A stretch of DNA of 64,000 nt from Roseibium aggregatum (GCF_014692675.1 NZ_JABFCZ010000001.1:186001-250000), one strand, 5' to 3'. Shown: positions 26,123 through 35,124, counted from the stretch's first letter. Numbers and translations: made by a program. Notes: a model not told the origin generated them from the letters alone.

Positions 26123-27229
26123 CTACCCTGCCTGCTCTGCCGGAGACCGGCTGTAGGTGAAGAACTGGATCAGCGCCGGGCGGAACATGTGCTCCAGGGC
26201 GCCGGCGAACAGGATCACCAGCCCCTGGATCACGATGATCATGTCGCGGGTGATCGCCGGTTTTTCAAACGAGAGCTCCGCGCCGCCCTGATAGAGCATG
26301 CCGAACAGGATGGCGGCGAGCACGATGCCGACCGGATGGGCCCGACCCATCAGCGCGACGGCAATACCGACGAAACCGTAGCCGGTGACGAATTCCAGGA
26401 GCAGCCGGTGCTGCGATCCCATGATCTCGTTGATGGCCATCATTCCGGCCAGGCCGCCGGAAATCAGCATGGTAATGACGATGACCCGGACCGGCGAAAT
26501 CCCCGCATAGACAGCGGCGGTCGCATTTGCCCCGAAGGCGCGGATCTCGTAGCCAAGGCGCGTGCGCCAGACGATCAGCCAGACGGCGACCGATGCCAGC
26601 AGTGCAATGATCAGGGCGAGGTTCACGGGCGCGGTGCCGAAATCGATGCCGGGCACGAATTCCTTCAGGAAGGGCAGCTTGCCGCCCGCCTCGAAGGTGC
26701 GCGTTTCCGGCTGCATGGAGCCGGGCTTCACCATGATGTTGACCAGCAGATAGTTCATCAGCGCGGCGGCGATGAAATTGAACATGATCGTGGTGATGAC
26801 CACATGGCTGCCGCGTTTCGCCTGCAGCCAGGCCGGAATGAAGGCCCAGGCCGCGCCCATGATTGCAGCACCTGCAAGGGCAAAGGGCATGGTCACCCAC
26901 CAGGGCACGTAATGGTCCAGCGCCAGGCAGGCCCAGGCGACGCCCAGCCCGCCGATATAGGCCTGTCCCTCGCCGCCGATATTGAACAGGCCGGCATGAA
27001 AGGCCACGGCCACGGCAAGGCCGGTGAAGATGAAATTGGTAGCGTAAAAAAGGGTGAAGCCGACCCCCTCACCGAAGCCGAGCGAGCCCCAGAGCAGGAT
27101 CCTGACGGCTTCGAGCGGGTTTTCGCCGATCAGCAGCACCACCAGCCCCGACACCAGGAAGGCGGCGATCAGGTTCAGGACCGGGATCAGGCCGAAGTCG
27201 ACCCAGCGTGGCAACTGTCCCGAGCTCAT
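26123..27229 (-). CDS. Nucleoside ABC transporter permease (NupP-like)
   Basis: Second BPD_transp_2 permease, 368 residues, with about 9 hydrophobic segments. Key stretches: VLLIGENPLEAVRILLWGSLGFGEG, GLFNIGGEGQAYIGGLG, HVVITTIMFNFIAAALMNYLL, and the coupling loop YEIRAFGANATAAVYAGIS. Its ATG overlaps the ATPase stop by 4 bp. The larger soluble insert near residues 165-200 (between helices) is typical of the NupP subunit. Confidence 0.93.
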   Translation of the reverse strand: MSSGQLPRWVDFGLIPVLNLIAAFLVSGLVVLLIGENPLEAVRILLWGSLGFGEGVGFTLFYATNFIFTGLAVAVAFHAGLFNIGGEGQAYIGGLGVAWACLALDHYVPWWVTMPFALAGAAIMGAAWAFIPAWLQAKRGSHVVITTIMFNFIAAALMNYLLVNIMVKPGSMQPETRTFEAGGKLPFLKEFVPGIDFGTAPVNLALIIALLASVAVWLIVWRTRLGYEIRAFGANATAAVYAGISPVRVIVITMLISGGLAGMMAINEIMGSQHRLLLEFVTGYGFVGIAVALMGRAHPVGIVLAAILFGMLYQGGAELSFEKPAITRDMIIVIQGLVILFAGALEHMFRPALIQFFTYSRSPAEQAG

Positions 27230-28758
27230 GCGTTTTCTCCGTGTGCGCCGGCCATCAGGAGGCCAAGCTCGCTTTCATCCGTTTCGGGAGAGCGTTCGCC
27301 GACGATCTTACCGTCGAACATGACCAGCACCCGGTCGGCAAGACCGCGGATCTCGTCGAGTTCCACCGACACCAGCAGGACGCCCTTGCCCGCATCGCGC
27401 ATCTCGATCAGGCGCTTGTGAATGAACTCGATGGCGCCGATATCGACACCGCGGGTCGGCTGGCCGACCAGAAGCACGGTCGGATCGCGCTCCATCTCGC
27501 GTGCAAGCACGATCTTCTGCTGATTGCCGCCGGAGAAATTGGCGGTCTTCAGAAGACAGTCCGGCGGGCGGATGTCGTATTTCTCGATCTCCTCGCGGGC
27601 CGCATCCCGGATCTTCGGGATGTCGAGCAGGAAGCCTTTCGAATAAGTCGGGTCGTTGTGGTAGCCGAGGATGGCGTTTTCATATTCGGCAAAACCGGTC
27701 ACCAGACCCATGCGGTGCCGGTCCTCCGGCACATGGCCGAGGTTCCAGTCGCGCATCATGGCCGGATCGACGTGGGTTTCGGCGAGATCGATCGTCGCGC
27801 CTTCGATCGTGACCTTGCCCGAGGTCGCCTTGCGGATCCCGGCCAGCGTTTCCAGGAGTTCCGACTGGCCGTTGCCGGAGACCCCGGCAATGCCGACGAT
27901 CTCGCCGGCGCGGACGTTGAAGGAGACGTCCTTGACGACCTGTACGCCGCGGCTGTCGGTGACGGTCAGATGAGAAACGTCCAGAACCGTTTCCTTCGGG
28001 TGGGCCGGCTTCTTGTCGACCCTGAGCAGCACGCTGCGGCCGACCATGAGTTCGGCCAGTTCCGCCATGGAAGTCTCCGACGTCTTGCGCGTCGCCACCA
28101 TCTCGCCCCTGCGCATGACGGAGACCGTGTCAGTGACCGCCATGATTTCCCTGAGCTTGTGGGTGATCAGGAGGACGGTCTTGCCCTCGTCTTTGAGCAC
28201 CTGCAGGATCCTGAACAGGTGATCGGCCTCCGCCGGTGTCAGCACCCCGGTCGGCTCGTCGAGAATGAGGATTTCGGCGCCGCGGAACAGGGCCTTCAGG
28301 ATTTCCACCCGCTGCTGCAGACCGACCGGAAGATCCTCGATCAGCTCGTCCACCCCGACCTTGAGGCCGTAATCGTCTTCCAGGCGCTTCAGCTCCTGGC
28401 GCGCCTTGGACACACCGCCGGCAAGCAGCGGGCCGCCTTCGGCTCCAAGGATCACGTTTTCCAGAACGGTGAAATTGTCGACCAGCATGAAGTGCTGGTG
28501 GACCATGCCGATCCCTAACGAAATCGCGGTCTTGGAATCGCCGATATGGGCTTTCCTGCCGTCGACCAGAACGTCGCCCTTGTCGGCCTGGTAGAAGCCG
28601 TAGAGGATCGACATGAGCGTCGACTTGCCGGCGCCGTTTTCGCCGACGATGCCGTGGATCGAGCCTTTCTTGACGACAAGGTCGATGTCCCGGTTCGCAT
28701 GGACAGGGCCGAAGCTCTTGTTGATGTTGCGAAGTTCGATTGCGGGCGTGTCGCTCAT
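27226..28758 (-). CDS. Nucleoside ABC transporter ATP-binding protein (NupO-like)
   Basis: Double-domain ABC ATPase, 510 residues. The first domain has IVGENGAGKSTLMSILYGF (Walker A), LPVGLQQRVEILKALFRG (degenerate signature) and ILILDEPTGVLTP (Walker B). The second has IAGVSGNGQSELLETLAG (degenerate Walker A), NFSGGNQQKIVLAREMERD (signature) and VLLVGQPTRGVDIGA (atypical Walker B). This asymmetry is usual for sugar/nucleoside ABC ATPases. The ATG at 28758 is used because it opens the first domain normally; frame extension to 28839 has no support. Confidence 0.94.
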   Translation of the reverse strand: MSDTPAIELRNINKSFGPVHANRDIDLVVKKGSIHGIVGENGAGKSTLMSILYGFYQADKGDVLVDGRKAHIGDSKTAISLGIGMVHQHFMLVDNFTVLENVILGAEGGPLLAGGVSKARQELKRLEDDYGLKVGVDELIEDLPVGLQQRVEILKALFRGAEILILDEPTGVLTPAEADHLFRILQVLKDEGKTVLLITHKLREIMAVTDTVSVMRRGEMVATRKTSETSMAELAELMVGRSVLLRVDKKPAHPKETVLDVSHLTVTDSRGVQVVKDVSFNVRAGEIVGIAGVSGNGQSELLETLAGIRKATSGKVTIEGATIDLAETHVDPAMMRDWNLGHVPEDRHRMGLVTGFAEYENAILGYHNDPTYSKGFLLDIPKIRDAAREEIEKYDIRPPDCLLKTANFSGGNQQKIVLAREMERDPTVLLVGQPTRGVDIGAIEFIHKRLIEMRDAGKGVLLVSVELDEIRGLADRVLVMFDGKIVGERSPETDESELGLLMAGAHGENA

Positions 28759-28823
28759 GCCCGGCTCCGGCAGCGCTTTATAGCTCGTGTTCTTGTCATT
28801 TCGCCCAATCCGGTTTGGCAGCC

Positions 28824-29822
28824 TTACGGCTGCGGGCATGCCCCGTCTGTCAGAATGTCGTGCACCTTGATCTTGCCCGTCGAAATCCCGGTAACCGCGG
28901 CATCGGCGGCGGCGATCATTTCCTGCGTCACCAGGCTCTTGTTGTTGTCGTCCAGAACCCAGTCCATGCCGCCGTCGGCCAAGCCGAGGACACGGACACC
29001 GGGCTTGAAGTCGCCGTCACGGGCGGTCTTGAAACTGTCGTAGACGGCATTGTCGACCCGCTTGCGGATCGAGGTCAGCACATGGCCCGGGTGCAGGCCG
29101 TTCTGGTTGGAGTCGGTGCCGATCCCCAGCACGCCTGCATCCGCCACGGCCTGCAGAACCCCGATGCCGGTGCCGCCCGCCGCCTGGATGATGACGTCGG
29201 CTCCGCGGCCGATCTGGCTGCGGGCCAGTTCCGCGCCCCGGGCCGGATCGGCAAAGGCCGCCGGCGTCGTGCCGGCCATGTTGTAGAGAACCTTGATGTC
29301 CGGATCGACCGAGTGCGCGCCGAGCTGATAGCCGCACAGGAAACGGCGGATGATCGGGATATCCATGCCGCCGACAAAGCCGACCGTGCCTGTCTTGCTG
29401 GCCATCGCCGCCAGAAGGCCGGCGATATAGGCGCCCTCGTTTTCCTTGAAGACGTAGGAGGCCACGTTCGGCGCATCGACGACCATGTCGACGATGGCAA
29501 AGGACGTGTCGGGAAATTCCTTCGCGGCCTGGGTGACGGACGAGGCCTGGTTGAAACCGATGGCCACGACCGGCTCATTGCCGCGGCTGGCGAAATTGCG
29601 CAGAGCCTGGAGACTTTGCGCATCCCGTTCCAGCTCGAACTCGCGGACCTTGGTCTTGAAGTCGTTCTCGAACCGCTGAACGCCCGCATAGGCGCTTTCG
29701 TTGAAAGATCCGTCGAATTTTCCGCCGACCGAATAGACGATCGCCGGATCCGCGACGGCGGCAGTGCCGGCAAGGATCAGGGCGCCGAAACCGGCCAGTG
29801 TCTTCGCAAACAGATTTTTCAT
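28824..29822 (-). CDS. BMP-family nucleoside-binding lipoprotein-like protein, copy 2
   Basis: Periplasmic substrate-binding protein of the Bmp/PnrA family, 332 residues, with a signal peptide (AKTLAGFGALILAGTAAVA). Family motifs: IVYSVGGKFDGSFNESAYAG, VVAIGFNQASSV, FVGGMDIPIIRRFLCGYQLGA, ADVIIQAAGGTGIGVLQAV, GIGTDSNQNG. It is a close paralog of the protein encoded just upstream at 29920-30918. No lipobox Cys is seen, so it should be soluble. The ATG at 29822 opens the signal peptide; further upstream codons are not supported. Confidence 0.93.
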   Translation of the reverse strand: MKNLFAKTLAGFGALILAGTAAVADPAIVYSVGGKFDGSFNESAYAGVQRFENDFKTKVREFELERDAQSLQALRNFASRGNEPVVAIGFNQASSVTQAAKEFPDTSFAIVDMVVDAPNVASYVFKENEGAYIAGLLAAMASKTGTVGFVGGMDIPIIRRFLCGYQLGAHSVDPDIKVLYNMAGTTPAAFADPARGAELARSQIGRGADVIIQAAGGTGIGVLQAVADAGVLGIGTDSNQNGLHPGHVLTSIRKRVDNAVYDSFKTARDGDFKPGVRVLGLADGGMDWVLDDNNKSLVTQEMIAAADAAVTGISTGKIKVHDILTDGACPQP

Positions 29823-29876
29823 GAAAAAGCTCCCGCTCCCGGCGCATCGATTGTTGATATTTTCAATAAACGATGA

Positions 29877-29908
29877 CCGCCGCATCCGGGTCAATTCGGA
29901 TGCGGCGG
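29877..29908 (-). other. Intercistronic stem-loop between the two BMP genes
   Basis: A 12-bp perfect inverted repeat (CCGCCGCATCCG paired with CGGATGCGGCGG, 8-nt loop) begins 12 bp after the stop of the first BMP gene. On the minus strand it is followed only by TCATCGTTTATTG, so it is not a strong terminator. Stem-loops of this type after ABC binding-protein genes commonly protect the upstream message and raise its level over the transporter genes; that role here is inferred. Confidence 0.7.
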
Positions 29909-29919
29909 AAATGCGGGGA

Positions 29920-30918
29920 TCAGAACGGGCAGTTCTGGTCGGCCATGTAATCATGGACCTGGATCGTGCCGGCGATGATATCGGCGGTGGCCTTGTCGAC
30001 CGATGCCTTCATTTCCGGGGTGATAAGCTTCTCGTTGTTTTCGTCGAGCGCCCAGCCGATGCCGCCTTCGGCAAGACCCAGCACCTGGACGCCGGAGGTC
30101 CAGGCGTCGTTCTTGGCGTCTTCGAAGGCCTTGTAGACGGCCACGTCGACGCGCTTCAGCATGGAGGTCAGCACGGAGCCCGGATGCAGGCCGTTCTGGT
30201 TGCTGTCCACACCGATGCCGAGCTTGCCGGCGTCTGCGGCTGCCTGAAGGACACCGATCCCGGTGCCGCCGGCGGCGTGATAGACGACGTCGGCGCCGCG
30301 GTCGAACTGGGACTTGGCGAGTTCGCCGCCCTTGACCGGGTCGTTCCAGGCCGCGCCGGTGGTGCCGGTCATGTTTTCAAAGACTTCCGCGTCCGGATTG
30401 GCAGCGAGCACACCCTGCTTGTAGCCGCAGGCAAACCTGCGGATCAGCGGAATGTCCATGCCGCCGACGAAGCCGACCTTGCCGGTCTTGGAGGCTTCGG
30501 CCGCCAGCATGCCGACGATGTAGGAACCTTCCTGCTCCTTGAACACGATGGAGCGCACGTTCGGCAGATCGACGACCATGTCGACGATGGCAAACTGTGT
30601 GTCCGGGAATTCCTTGGCGACCTTTTCGATGGCGTTGGCCTGCGAGAAGCCGATCGCGACGATCGGGCTCTGGCCGCGCTTTGCGAAATTCCGCAGCGCC
30701 TGCTCACGCTGGGCATCGTTCTGGATTTCGAAATCGCGGTATTCGACGCCCGTGTCCGCCTTGAACTTCTCGGCGCCGTTGAAGGCGCCTTCGTTGAACG
30801 ACTTGTCGAACTTTCCGCCGAGGTCGTACAGGACGGCCGGCTTGATATCCGCCGCCATGACAGCGGATGAAAACGCCATACCAGCCAGTGCGGCTGTAAT
30901 CGTCAGGAGCTTTTTCAC
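29920..30918 (-). CDS. BMP-family nucleoside-binding protein, copy 1
   Basis: Periplasmic binding protein of the Bmp/PnrA family, 332 residues, first gene after the SorC-type regulator. The signal peptide is LLTITAALAGMAFSSAVMA. Motifs parallel copy 2: VLYDLGGKFDKSFNEGAFNG, IVAIGFSQANAIEK, FVGGMDIPLIRRFACGYKQGV, ADVVYHAAGGTGIGVLQAA, GIGVDSNQNG. The conserved ligand residues for nucleosides (Asp/Phe/Asn/Asp positions of PnrA-like proteins) appear retained in both copies. The stem-loop at 29877-29908 follows it. Having two binding proteins with one channel suggests different ligand preference or affinity. Confidence 0.93.
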   Translation of the reverse strand: MKKLLTITAALAGMAFSSAVMAADIKPAVLYDLGGKFDKSFNEGAFNGAEKFKADTGVEYRDFEIQNDAQREQALRNFAKRGQSPIVAIGFSQANAIEKVAKEFPDTQFAIVDMVVDLPNVRSIVFKEQEGSYIVGMLAAEASKTGKVGFVGGMDIPLIRRFACGYKQGVLAANPDAEVFENMTGTTGAAWNDPVKGGELAKSQFDRGADVVYHAAGGTGIGVLQAAADAGKLGIGVDSNQNGLHPGSVLTSMLKRVDVAVYKAFEDAKNDAWTSGVQVLGLAEGGIGWALDENNEKLITPEMKASVDKATADIIAGTIQVHDYMADQNCPF

Positions 30919-30994
30919 TTTACATGTCCTCCGACATTCCGGACCGCCCCTTCGGCGGACCCTTCGTTGACTTCCCCTCTCGGCCCGGACCGCG

Positions 30995-31978
30995 TCATGC
31001 GGAGCGGGCCAGCTGCAGTCCGATCTTGTCGCTCAAGGCCCTTGCCAGGGTCTCGTCGGCAACCAGATCGGTAATCACACCGGCACGCAGGGCCGCAAGG
31101 GCCGCATCCACCTTGCTCTCGCCGCCTGCCAGCGCAATAAGCCGCGCCCCCTTCACCTCGTTGAAATGGAGACCGACCGCGCAGTCGCCGAGAGAGACGG
31201 GAGCAATCTTTCCATCGATCGTCAGGAACCGGCCCATCAGATCGCTGACGGCGCCGCTGTCCATGAGATCGGCCTGTTCTTCCTTCGAAATCATGCCGCG
31301 CTGGATCAGATGACCTTCGTTCTCGACCGATCCGATGCCGACGATGAAGACGTCGGACCCGCGCGCACGGTCCATCAGGTTCTGGACACTGCGCTGGCCG
31401 AGGAACATGTCCTTCTCGTCGCGGCTTTCGGCAAAATAGGGAACCGGCAGGTAGTAGCCTTCGCCGCCGGTACGCTCCTGCATGCGCTGGACCACGTCGA
31501 ACGGGTTGGCCGCAAGCGTGCGGGTCAGGGAGCCGGAGATGGAGATAATCTCGAGGTCGGGCCGGTTGACCTTGGGCATGGCCTCCACGGCCGCCTTTAT
31601 GGTCCGGCCCATGCCGACACCGATGCGGCGGACCGTATTCGACGAGACGACATCGGACAGCACATGGGCCGCTGAAACCGCAACCGCGCGGATCGCGCCT
31701 TCCATGTCACCGCTGCCGAGATCGGGCGCAATGGTGCAGCTGTTCAGATTGAATTCGCCTGCAATGCGTTCTTCCAGTTCAAGGCATTCGAGCGGACGGC
31801 CTTCGATCTGGAACTTCACGAACCCGGCCTTCTGGGCATGGGCGATCAGGCGGTGCACCTTCGCCGGGGACATGCCCAGCTGCTTGGCGATTTCCCCCTG
31901 CGTGCGGCCGCCGACAAAGGACAACCAGGCTGCCCGGATCGCCAGGTAGTCCGTCCAATCGTCCTCGCGCGCCTGCAT
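30995..31978 (-). CDS. SorC/DeoR-type sugar-binding transcriptional regulator
   Basis: Regulator of 327 residues. N-terminal HTH: GRTQGEIAKQLGMSPAKVHRLIAHAQKAG (about residues 24-52). The remainder is the SorC sugar-phosphate-binding domain (LGSGDMEGAIRAVA, GVGMGRTIKAAVEAMP, DVFIVGIGSVE, GARLIALAGGESKVDA). Effectors of this family are sugar phosphates; deoxyribose-5-phosphate is the natural candidate, as for B. subtilis DeoR. It is the first gene of the nucleoside island, 76 bp before BMP copy 1. A perfect palindrome 115 bp upstream of its start (32094-32113) is a candidate autoregulatory operator. Confidence 0.9.
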   Translation of the reverse strand: MQAREDDWTDYLAIRAAWLSFVGGRTQGEIAKQLGMSPAKVHRLIAHAQKAGFVKFQIEGRPLECLELEERIAGEFNLNSCTIAPDLGSGDMEGAIRAVAVSAAHVLSDVVSSNTVRRIGVGMGRTIKAAVEAMPKVNRPDLEIISISGSLTRTLAANPFDVVQRMQERTGGEGYYLPVPYFAESRDEKDMFLGQRSVQNLMDRARGSDVFIVGIGSVENEGHLIQRGMISKEEQADLMDSGAVSDLMGRFLTIDGKIAPVSLGDCAVGLHFNEVKGARLIALAGGESKVDAALAALRAGVITDLVADETLARALSDKIGLQLARSA

Positions 31979-32093
31979 TTGAAGATCGCCCCCCTGTCCC
32001 TATCTGGTAATCAGGCCCTATCTCGCAATCAGGCCCCCTCGCGTCATCAGGCAGCCCGAAAGGAACCGGATTGCCGCCTGCCTCAAAAAGGCC

Positions 32094-32113
32094 GAGTGAA
32101 AAATTATTCACTC
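32094..32113. promoter_or_regulatory. Candidate SorC-type operator (20-bp palindrome)
   Basis: GAGTGAAAAATTATTCACTC: two 7-bp arms (GAGTGAA / TTCACTC) around AAATTA. It lies 115 bp upstream of the regulator start, in the promoter region of the nucleoside island. Size and AT-rich centre suit a dimer/tetramer HTH protein such as SorC/DeoR. Assignment to this regulator is inferred from position. Confidence 0.5.
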
Positions 32114-32220
32114 AATGCGAATTTCTTCAAGACTGCCTGTGGAACGCGCCTGCGTCAAGCTAAGAAATCGTAAATATTTTGAGCAAATGCCGTTTTTTTC
32201 ATCACAAAATCTAGTCGGAA

Positions 32221-32318
32221 GGCAATTGTTCCAAGATAGGCAATTTTTGCCCACCTTACGCAGCGGCGAAGCCAAACCCGGCAATTTTTTCCTTGTTTGT
32301 AGGCAAATGATGCTTACC
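32221..32318. repeat. Cluster of GGCAA direct repeats
   Basis: Four related motifs occur within 100 bp: GGCAATTGTTCC (32221), GGCAATTTTTGCC (32239), GGCAATTTTTTCC (32280) and GGCAAATGATGCTTACC (32302). Spacing is 18, 41 and 22 bp. They could be repeated binding sites for an AT-tract-reading regulator (Ros/MucR-like zinc-finger proteins are common in this class) or chance similarity in AT-rich DNA. Confidence 0.35.
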
Positions 32319-32428
32319 TGTGGGTAATGCGCACTTTGTGCACTTTTAATTTTGCCAGTTAAATCAGAATCCGGCAGCCTTGGCACAGCTATTGCACCGT
32401 TTATCTGGTTCGACAGCTAAGTGATTCT

Positions 32429-32444
32429 CGCGGATATCCGCGAT
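32429..32444. promoter_or_regulatory. 16-bp perfect palindrome upstream of VWA gene
   Basis: TCGCGGATATCCGCGA, a perfect 16-bp dyad, lies 91 bp before the DUF1194 start codon. It may be an operator for that gene. No regulator in the window can be tied to it. Confidence 0.35.
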
Positions 32445-32534
32445 TTTCACGATGATCGACGCACGAAAAACAAATCCATTGAACCGACTAGGGAGATCCA
32501 TTGGAAACAGCGTGAGGTAAAAAGGAGAAAATCT

Positions 32535-33371
32535 ATGCCTCTCAGAATGTGCAAAAACCCCATCGCGTCTGCCGGAAGTTTCTTCCTGGCGGCATTCATG
32601 ACGGCCACCTGCGCGATTGCAGGCACCGCAAATGCGCCAAAAGGCGCTTTTCAGTTCGAGGCGTACGACCCTAACAAGGAAGTCGATGTCGAACTGGTCC
32701 TGGCCGTCGATATTTCTCAATCCATGGACACTGACGAGCAGGAGGTCCAGCGGGCAGGCTATGTCGCCGCGCTGACGTCCGCCGATTTTCTGGAAGCGAT
32801 CAAGATCGGCCCCATCGGGCGGATCGCGGTCACCTATCTGGAATGGGGCGGCGTTGACGAGCACTTTGTCGTAGCCGACTGGACGGTTATCCAGGATCAG
32901 CAAAGCGCAGCAGCCTTTGCCACCATGATCGCCGAAGCCCCCCTGCGCCAGGTTCAACGGACATCCATTGCCTCGGCATTGCACAAGTCCGTCGAAATGG
33001 TTCAGACCAATGCGTATTCAGGTCTGCGTCAGGTGATCGACATTTCCGGTGACGGACCGAACAACCAGGGCGGTTCAGTTACGGAAGTGCGCGATCAGAC
33101 AGTGGCAACGGGTGTCACAATCAACGGCCTGCCGTTGATGATGAAGGCGAACCAGAATTCCTGGCAGGCCATGCTTCAGCTCGATCACTATTACGAAGAC
33201 TGCGTGATCGGCGGCCCGGGTTCCTTCGCCATTCCGGTACGTTCCAAGGAAGGCTTCGCGGACGCCATCCGTATGAAGCTGGTGATGGAAGTTGCCGGGG
33301 CCACGTTCGGAGATCCGCTTGTGAAACGGGTTGCCGGGCGCGAACCGATCCGCTGCGGCCTGTTCGACTAA
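32535..33371 (+). CDS. DUF1194 domain protein with von Willebrand A fold
   Basis: Secreted VWA-like protein of 278 residues. A signal segment (AGSFFLAAFMTATCAIAGTANA) precedes the domain. VELVLAVDISQSMDTDEQEVQR carries the MIDAS DxSxS motif, followed by YVAALTSADFLEAIK, IDISGDGPNNQGG and NGLPLM. The ATG at 32535 follows AAAGGAG; upstream codons in frame are not credible. It is monocistronic, with 284 bp of non-coding DNA before mgsA. Function is unknown; a metal-dependent adhesion or protein-protein role in the periplasm is likely from the fold. Confidence 0.9.
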   Translation: MPLRMCKNPIASAGSFFLAAFMTATCAIAGTANAPKGAFQFEAYDPNKEVDVELVLAVDISQSMDTDEQEVQRAGYVAALTSADFLEAIKIGPIGRIAVTYLEWGGVDEHFVVADWTVIQDQQSAAAFATMIAEAPLRQVQRTSIASALHKSVEMVQTNAYSGLRQVIDISGDGPNNQGGSVTEVRDQTVATGVTINGLPLMMKANQNSWQAMLQLDHYYEDCVIGGPGSFAIPVRSKEGFADAIRMKLVMEVAGATFGDPLVKRVAGREPIRCGLFD

Positions 33372-33655
33372 AGGGTTTCGCCTGAAAGGTCAGGGCACGC
33401 GCCCTCGGCCGAACGAACCTCGCTGGAAGGTTCCTTGCGCTGACAAGCGAATGCGATGGCTTGTGCCTCTGCCAGGCATCCGCAGGTCATCGTCGCAAAT
33501 TCCCTGTCCGCCACGACCTGCAGCGTGGTGCGGAAGCCGTTTCCTGCAGCCCATCCTCAGACCTTCCAACAGGTCTTTTCCTGCTTCCTTTGCGCTCCTC
33601 CCGCCATAACGGTACATCTGTTGCATTCAAAACGCCGATGTCCGGAGACGTAATC

Positions 33656-34087
33656 ATGGCTAATCGACCCATCCTGGCTCTCGTGGCCCATGACGCCAAG
33701 AAGGATGCGATGGTGGAATTCGCCAGACGCAATCGGGACAAGCTGGCCGACTTCCGCCTCGTGGCGACCGGCACCACCGGCGGCCGGATCGCCGAAGCCT
33801 GCCCGGAACTCGACATTACCCCGTTCAAGAGCGGGCCGCTCGGAGGCGACCAGCAGATCGGGGCAATGATTGCCGACGGCAACCTTCACGGCCTGATCTT
33901 TTTCGTCGACCCGCTGACGCCCATGCCCCACGACGTGGATGTCAAGGCGCTGATGCGGCTTGCGCTTGTCTACGACTTGCCCATGGCGCTCAATTTGTCG
34001 ACGGCGGAAATTCTGCTTCGTTCCGCCCGCCTGACCGGTCTAAAAACAACCTCAACAACGCCCGAGATCGATCTTTTCCGTTCATGA
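33656..34087 (+). CDS. mgsA: Methylglyoxal synthase
   Basis: Converts dihydroxyacetone phosphate to methylglyoxal and phosphate; 143 residues. Motifs: [29 protein letters not shown] (phosphate binding), [19 protein letters not shown] (catalytic Asp) and [18 protein letters not shown]. The ATG at 33656 has GGAG about 9 nt upstream; the frame is open further upstream without similarity. It overlaps glk by 4 bp (ATGA), linking a glycolytic bypass to glucose phosphorylation. Confidence 0.95.
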   Translation: MANRPILALVAHDAKKDAMVEFARRNRDKLADFRLVATGTTGGRIAEACPELDITPFKSGPLGGDQQIGAMIADGNLHGLIFFVDPLTPMPHDVDVKALMRLALVYDLPMALNLSTAEILLRSARLTGLKTTSTTPEIDLFRS

Positions 34088-35124
34088 AAATGTCCCTGCC
34101 GTCCGCCACGTCCTTTGCCTTTCCCGTTCTCGTCGCCGATATCGGCGGCACGAATGCGCGCTTTGCCCTGGTCGACCACGCGCAAGCGGAAACGGACCTG
34201 CTCGCATCGGCGGCCACCGCGGACCATCCCGATATCGCTTCGGCGATCAAGGCCGCGCTTTCAAAGACCTCCAAGGCGGCGCCGCGGACAGCCATCGTTG
34301 CGGTCGCAGGTCCGGTGACCGGCAACCGGATCCCGCTGACGAACGCGGACTGGGTCATCGAACCGCTGAAGATGATTGCCGAGCTTGGGCTCGACGATGT
34401 CATCATCCTGAATGATTTCGAGGCGCAGGCGCTCGCCCTGCCGGGACTGACAGACGATGCCCTGGAACAGATCGGCAGCGGCACGGCGCGGCCGAACACC
34501 ACGAAATTCGTGCTCGGACCGGGTACCGGTCTGGGGGCGGCCGCCATGATTCATGCCGCCGACACCTGGATCCCGGTCCCCGGCGAGGGCGGACATGTGG
34601 AACTGGGCCCGGTGAGTGCCGAAGACTACCTGATCTGGCCCCATATCGAGCGCCTTGGCGGGCGGATCGGCGCCGAGCAGGCCCTGAGCGGTACCGGCCT
34701 GCCCCGGCTGGCCAGGGCGGTCGCCGCGTCCATGTCCATGGAACGGGACTTCGCCTCAGCCGCCGATATCACCGAAGCCGCCGATGCCGGAGACACTGTC
34801 GCAGTGAAGACGCTGGAAGTCTTTGCAAGCGGCCTCGGCCGCGTGGCCGGCGACTTTGCCCTGTCGCTGCTGGCCCGGGGCGGTGTCTATATTACCGGCG
34901 GCGTCACGCCCTATATCGCGCGGTTTCTCACCAGCGGCGCCTTCAGGACGTCATTCGAAGCCAAGGCGCCGCATGAGGCTCTGGTCGGATCGATCCCGAC
35001 CTTCATCGTCCGTCATGCCAATCCGGCGCTCGAAGGGCTGGCCGCCTTTGCCCGCACGCCGCATCGCTTCGCCGTCGACATGGGCGGGCGGCGCTGGCGT
35101 GCAAAAGCGCAGGCCTCCGCCTGA
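34084..35124 (+). CDS. glk: Glucokinase
   Basis: ROK-unrelated bacterial Glk (glucokinase family), 346 residues, phosphorylating glucose at C6. Motifs: [19 protein letters not shown] (phosphate 1), [14 protein letters not shown] with the catalytic Asp, [15 protein letters not shown] (phosphate 2) and [12 protein letters not shown]. The start overlaps mgsA by 4 bp, and hrpB begins 9 bp after its stop, so mgsA-glk-hrpB is probably one transcript. Confidence 0.94.
   Translation: MKMSLPSATSFAFPVLVADIGGTNARFALVDHAQAETDLLASAATADHPDIASAIKAALSKTSKAAPRTAIVAVAGPVTGNRIPLTNADWVIEPLKMIAELGLDDVIILNDFEAQALALPGLTDDALEQIGSGTARPNTTKFVLGPGTGLGAAAMIHAADTWIPVPGEGGHVELGPVSAEDYLIWPHIERLGGRIGAEQALSGTGLPRLARAVAASMSMERDFASAADITEAADAGDTVAVKTLEVFASGLGRVAGDFALSLLARGGVYITGGVTPYIARFLTSGAFRTSFEAKAPHEALVGSIPTFIVRHANPALEGLAAFARTPHRFAVDMGGRRWRAKAQASA

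Larger units (their letters stand above)
31979..32534. promoter_or_regulatory. Divergent control region between nucleoside island and VWA gene
   Basis: A 556-bp non-coding gap, AT-rich in its middle. It contains a 20-bp perfect palindrome (32094-32113), a cluster of GGCAA direct repeats (32221-32318) and a 16-bp perfect palindrome (32429-32444), each listed separately. No convincing RNA gene or short coding frame was found. Promoters for the minus-strand nucleoside island and for the plus-strand DUF1194 gene should both lie here. Confidence 0.6.

Noticed and set aside
32221..32318. CRISPR-like or origin iteron array
   Set aside because: Repeats are short, degenerate and irregularly spaced (18, 41, 22 bp); no spacer structure, cas or rep gene.
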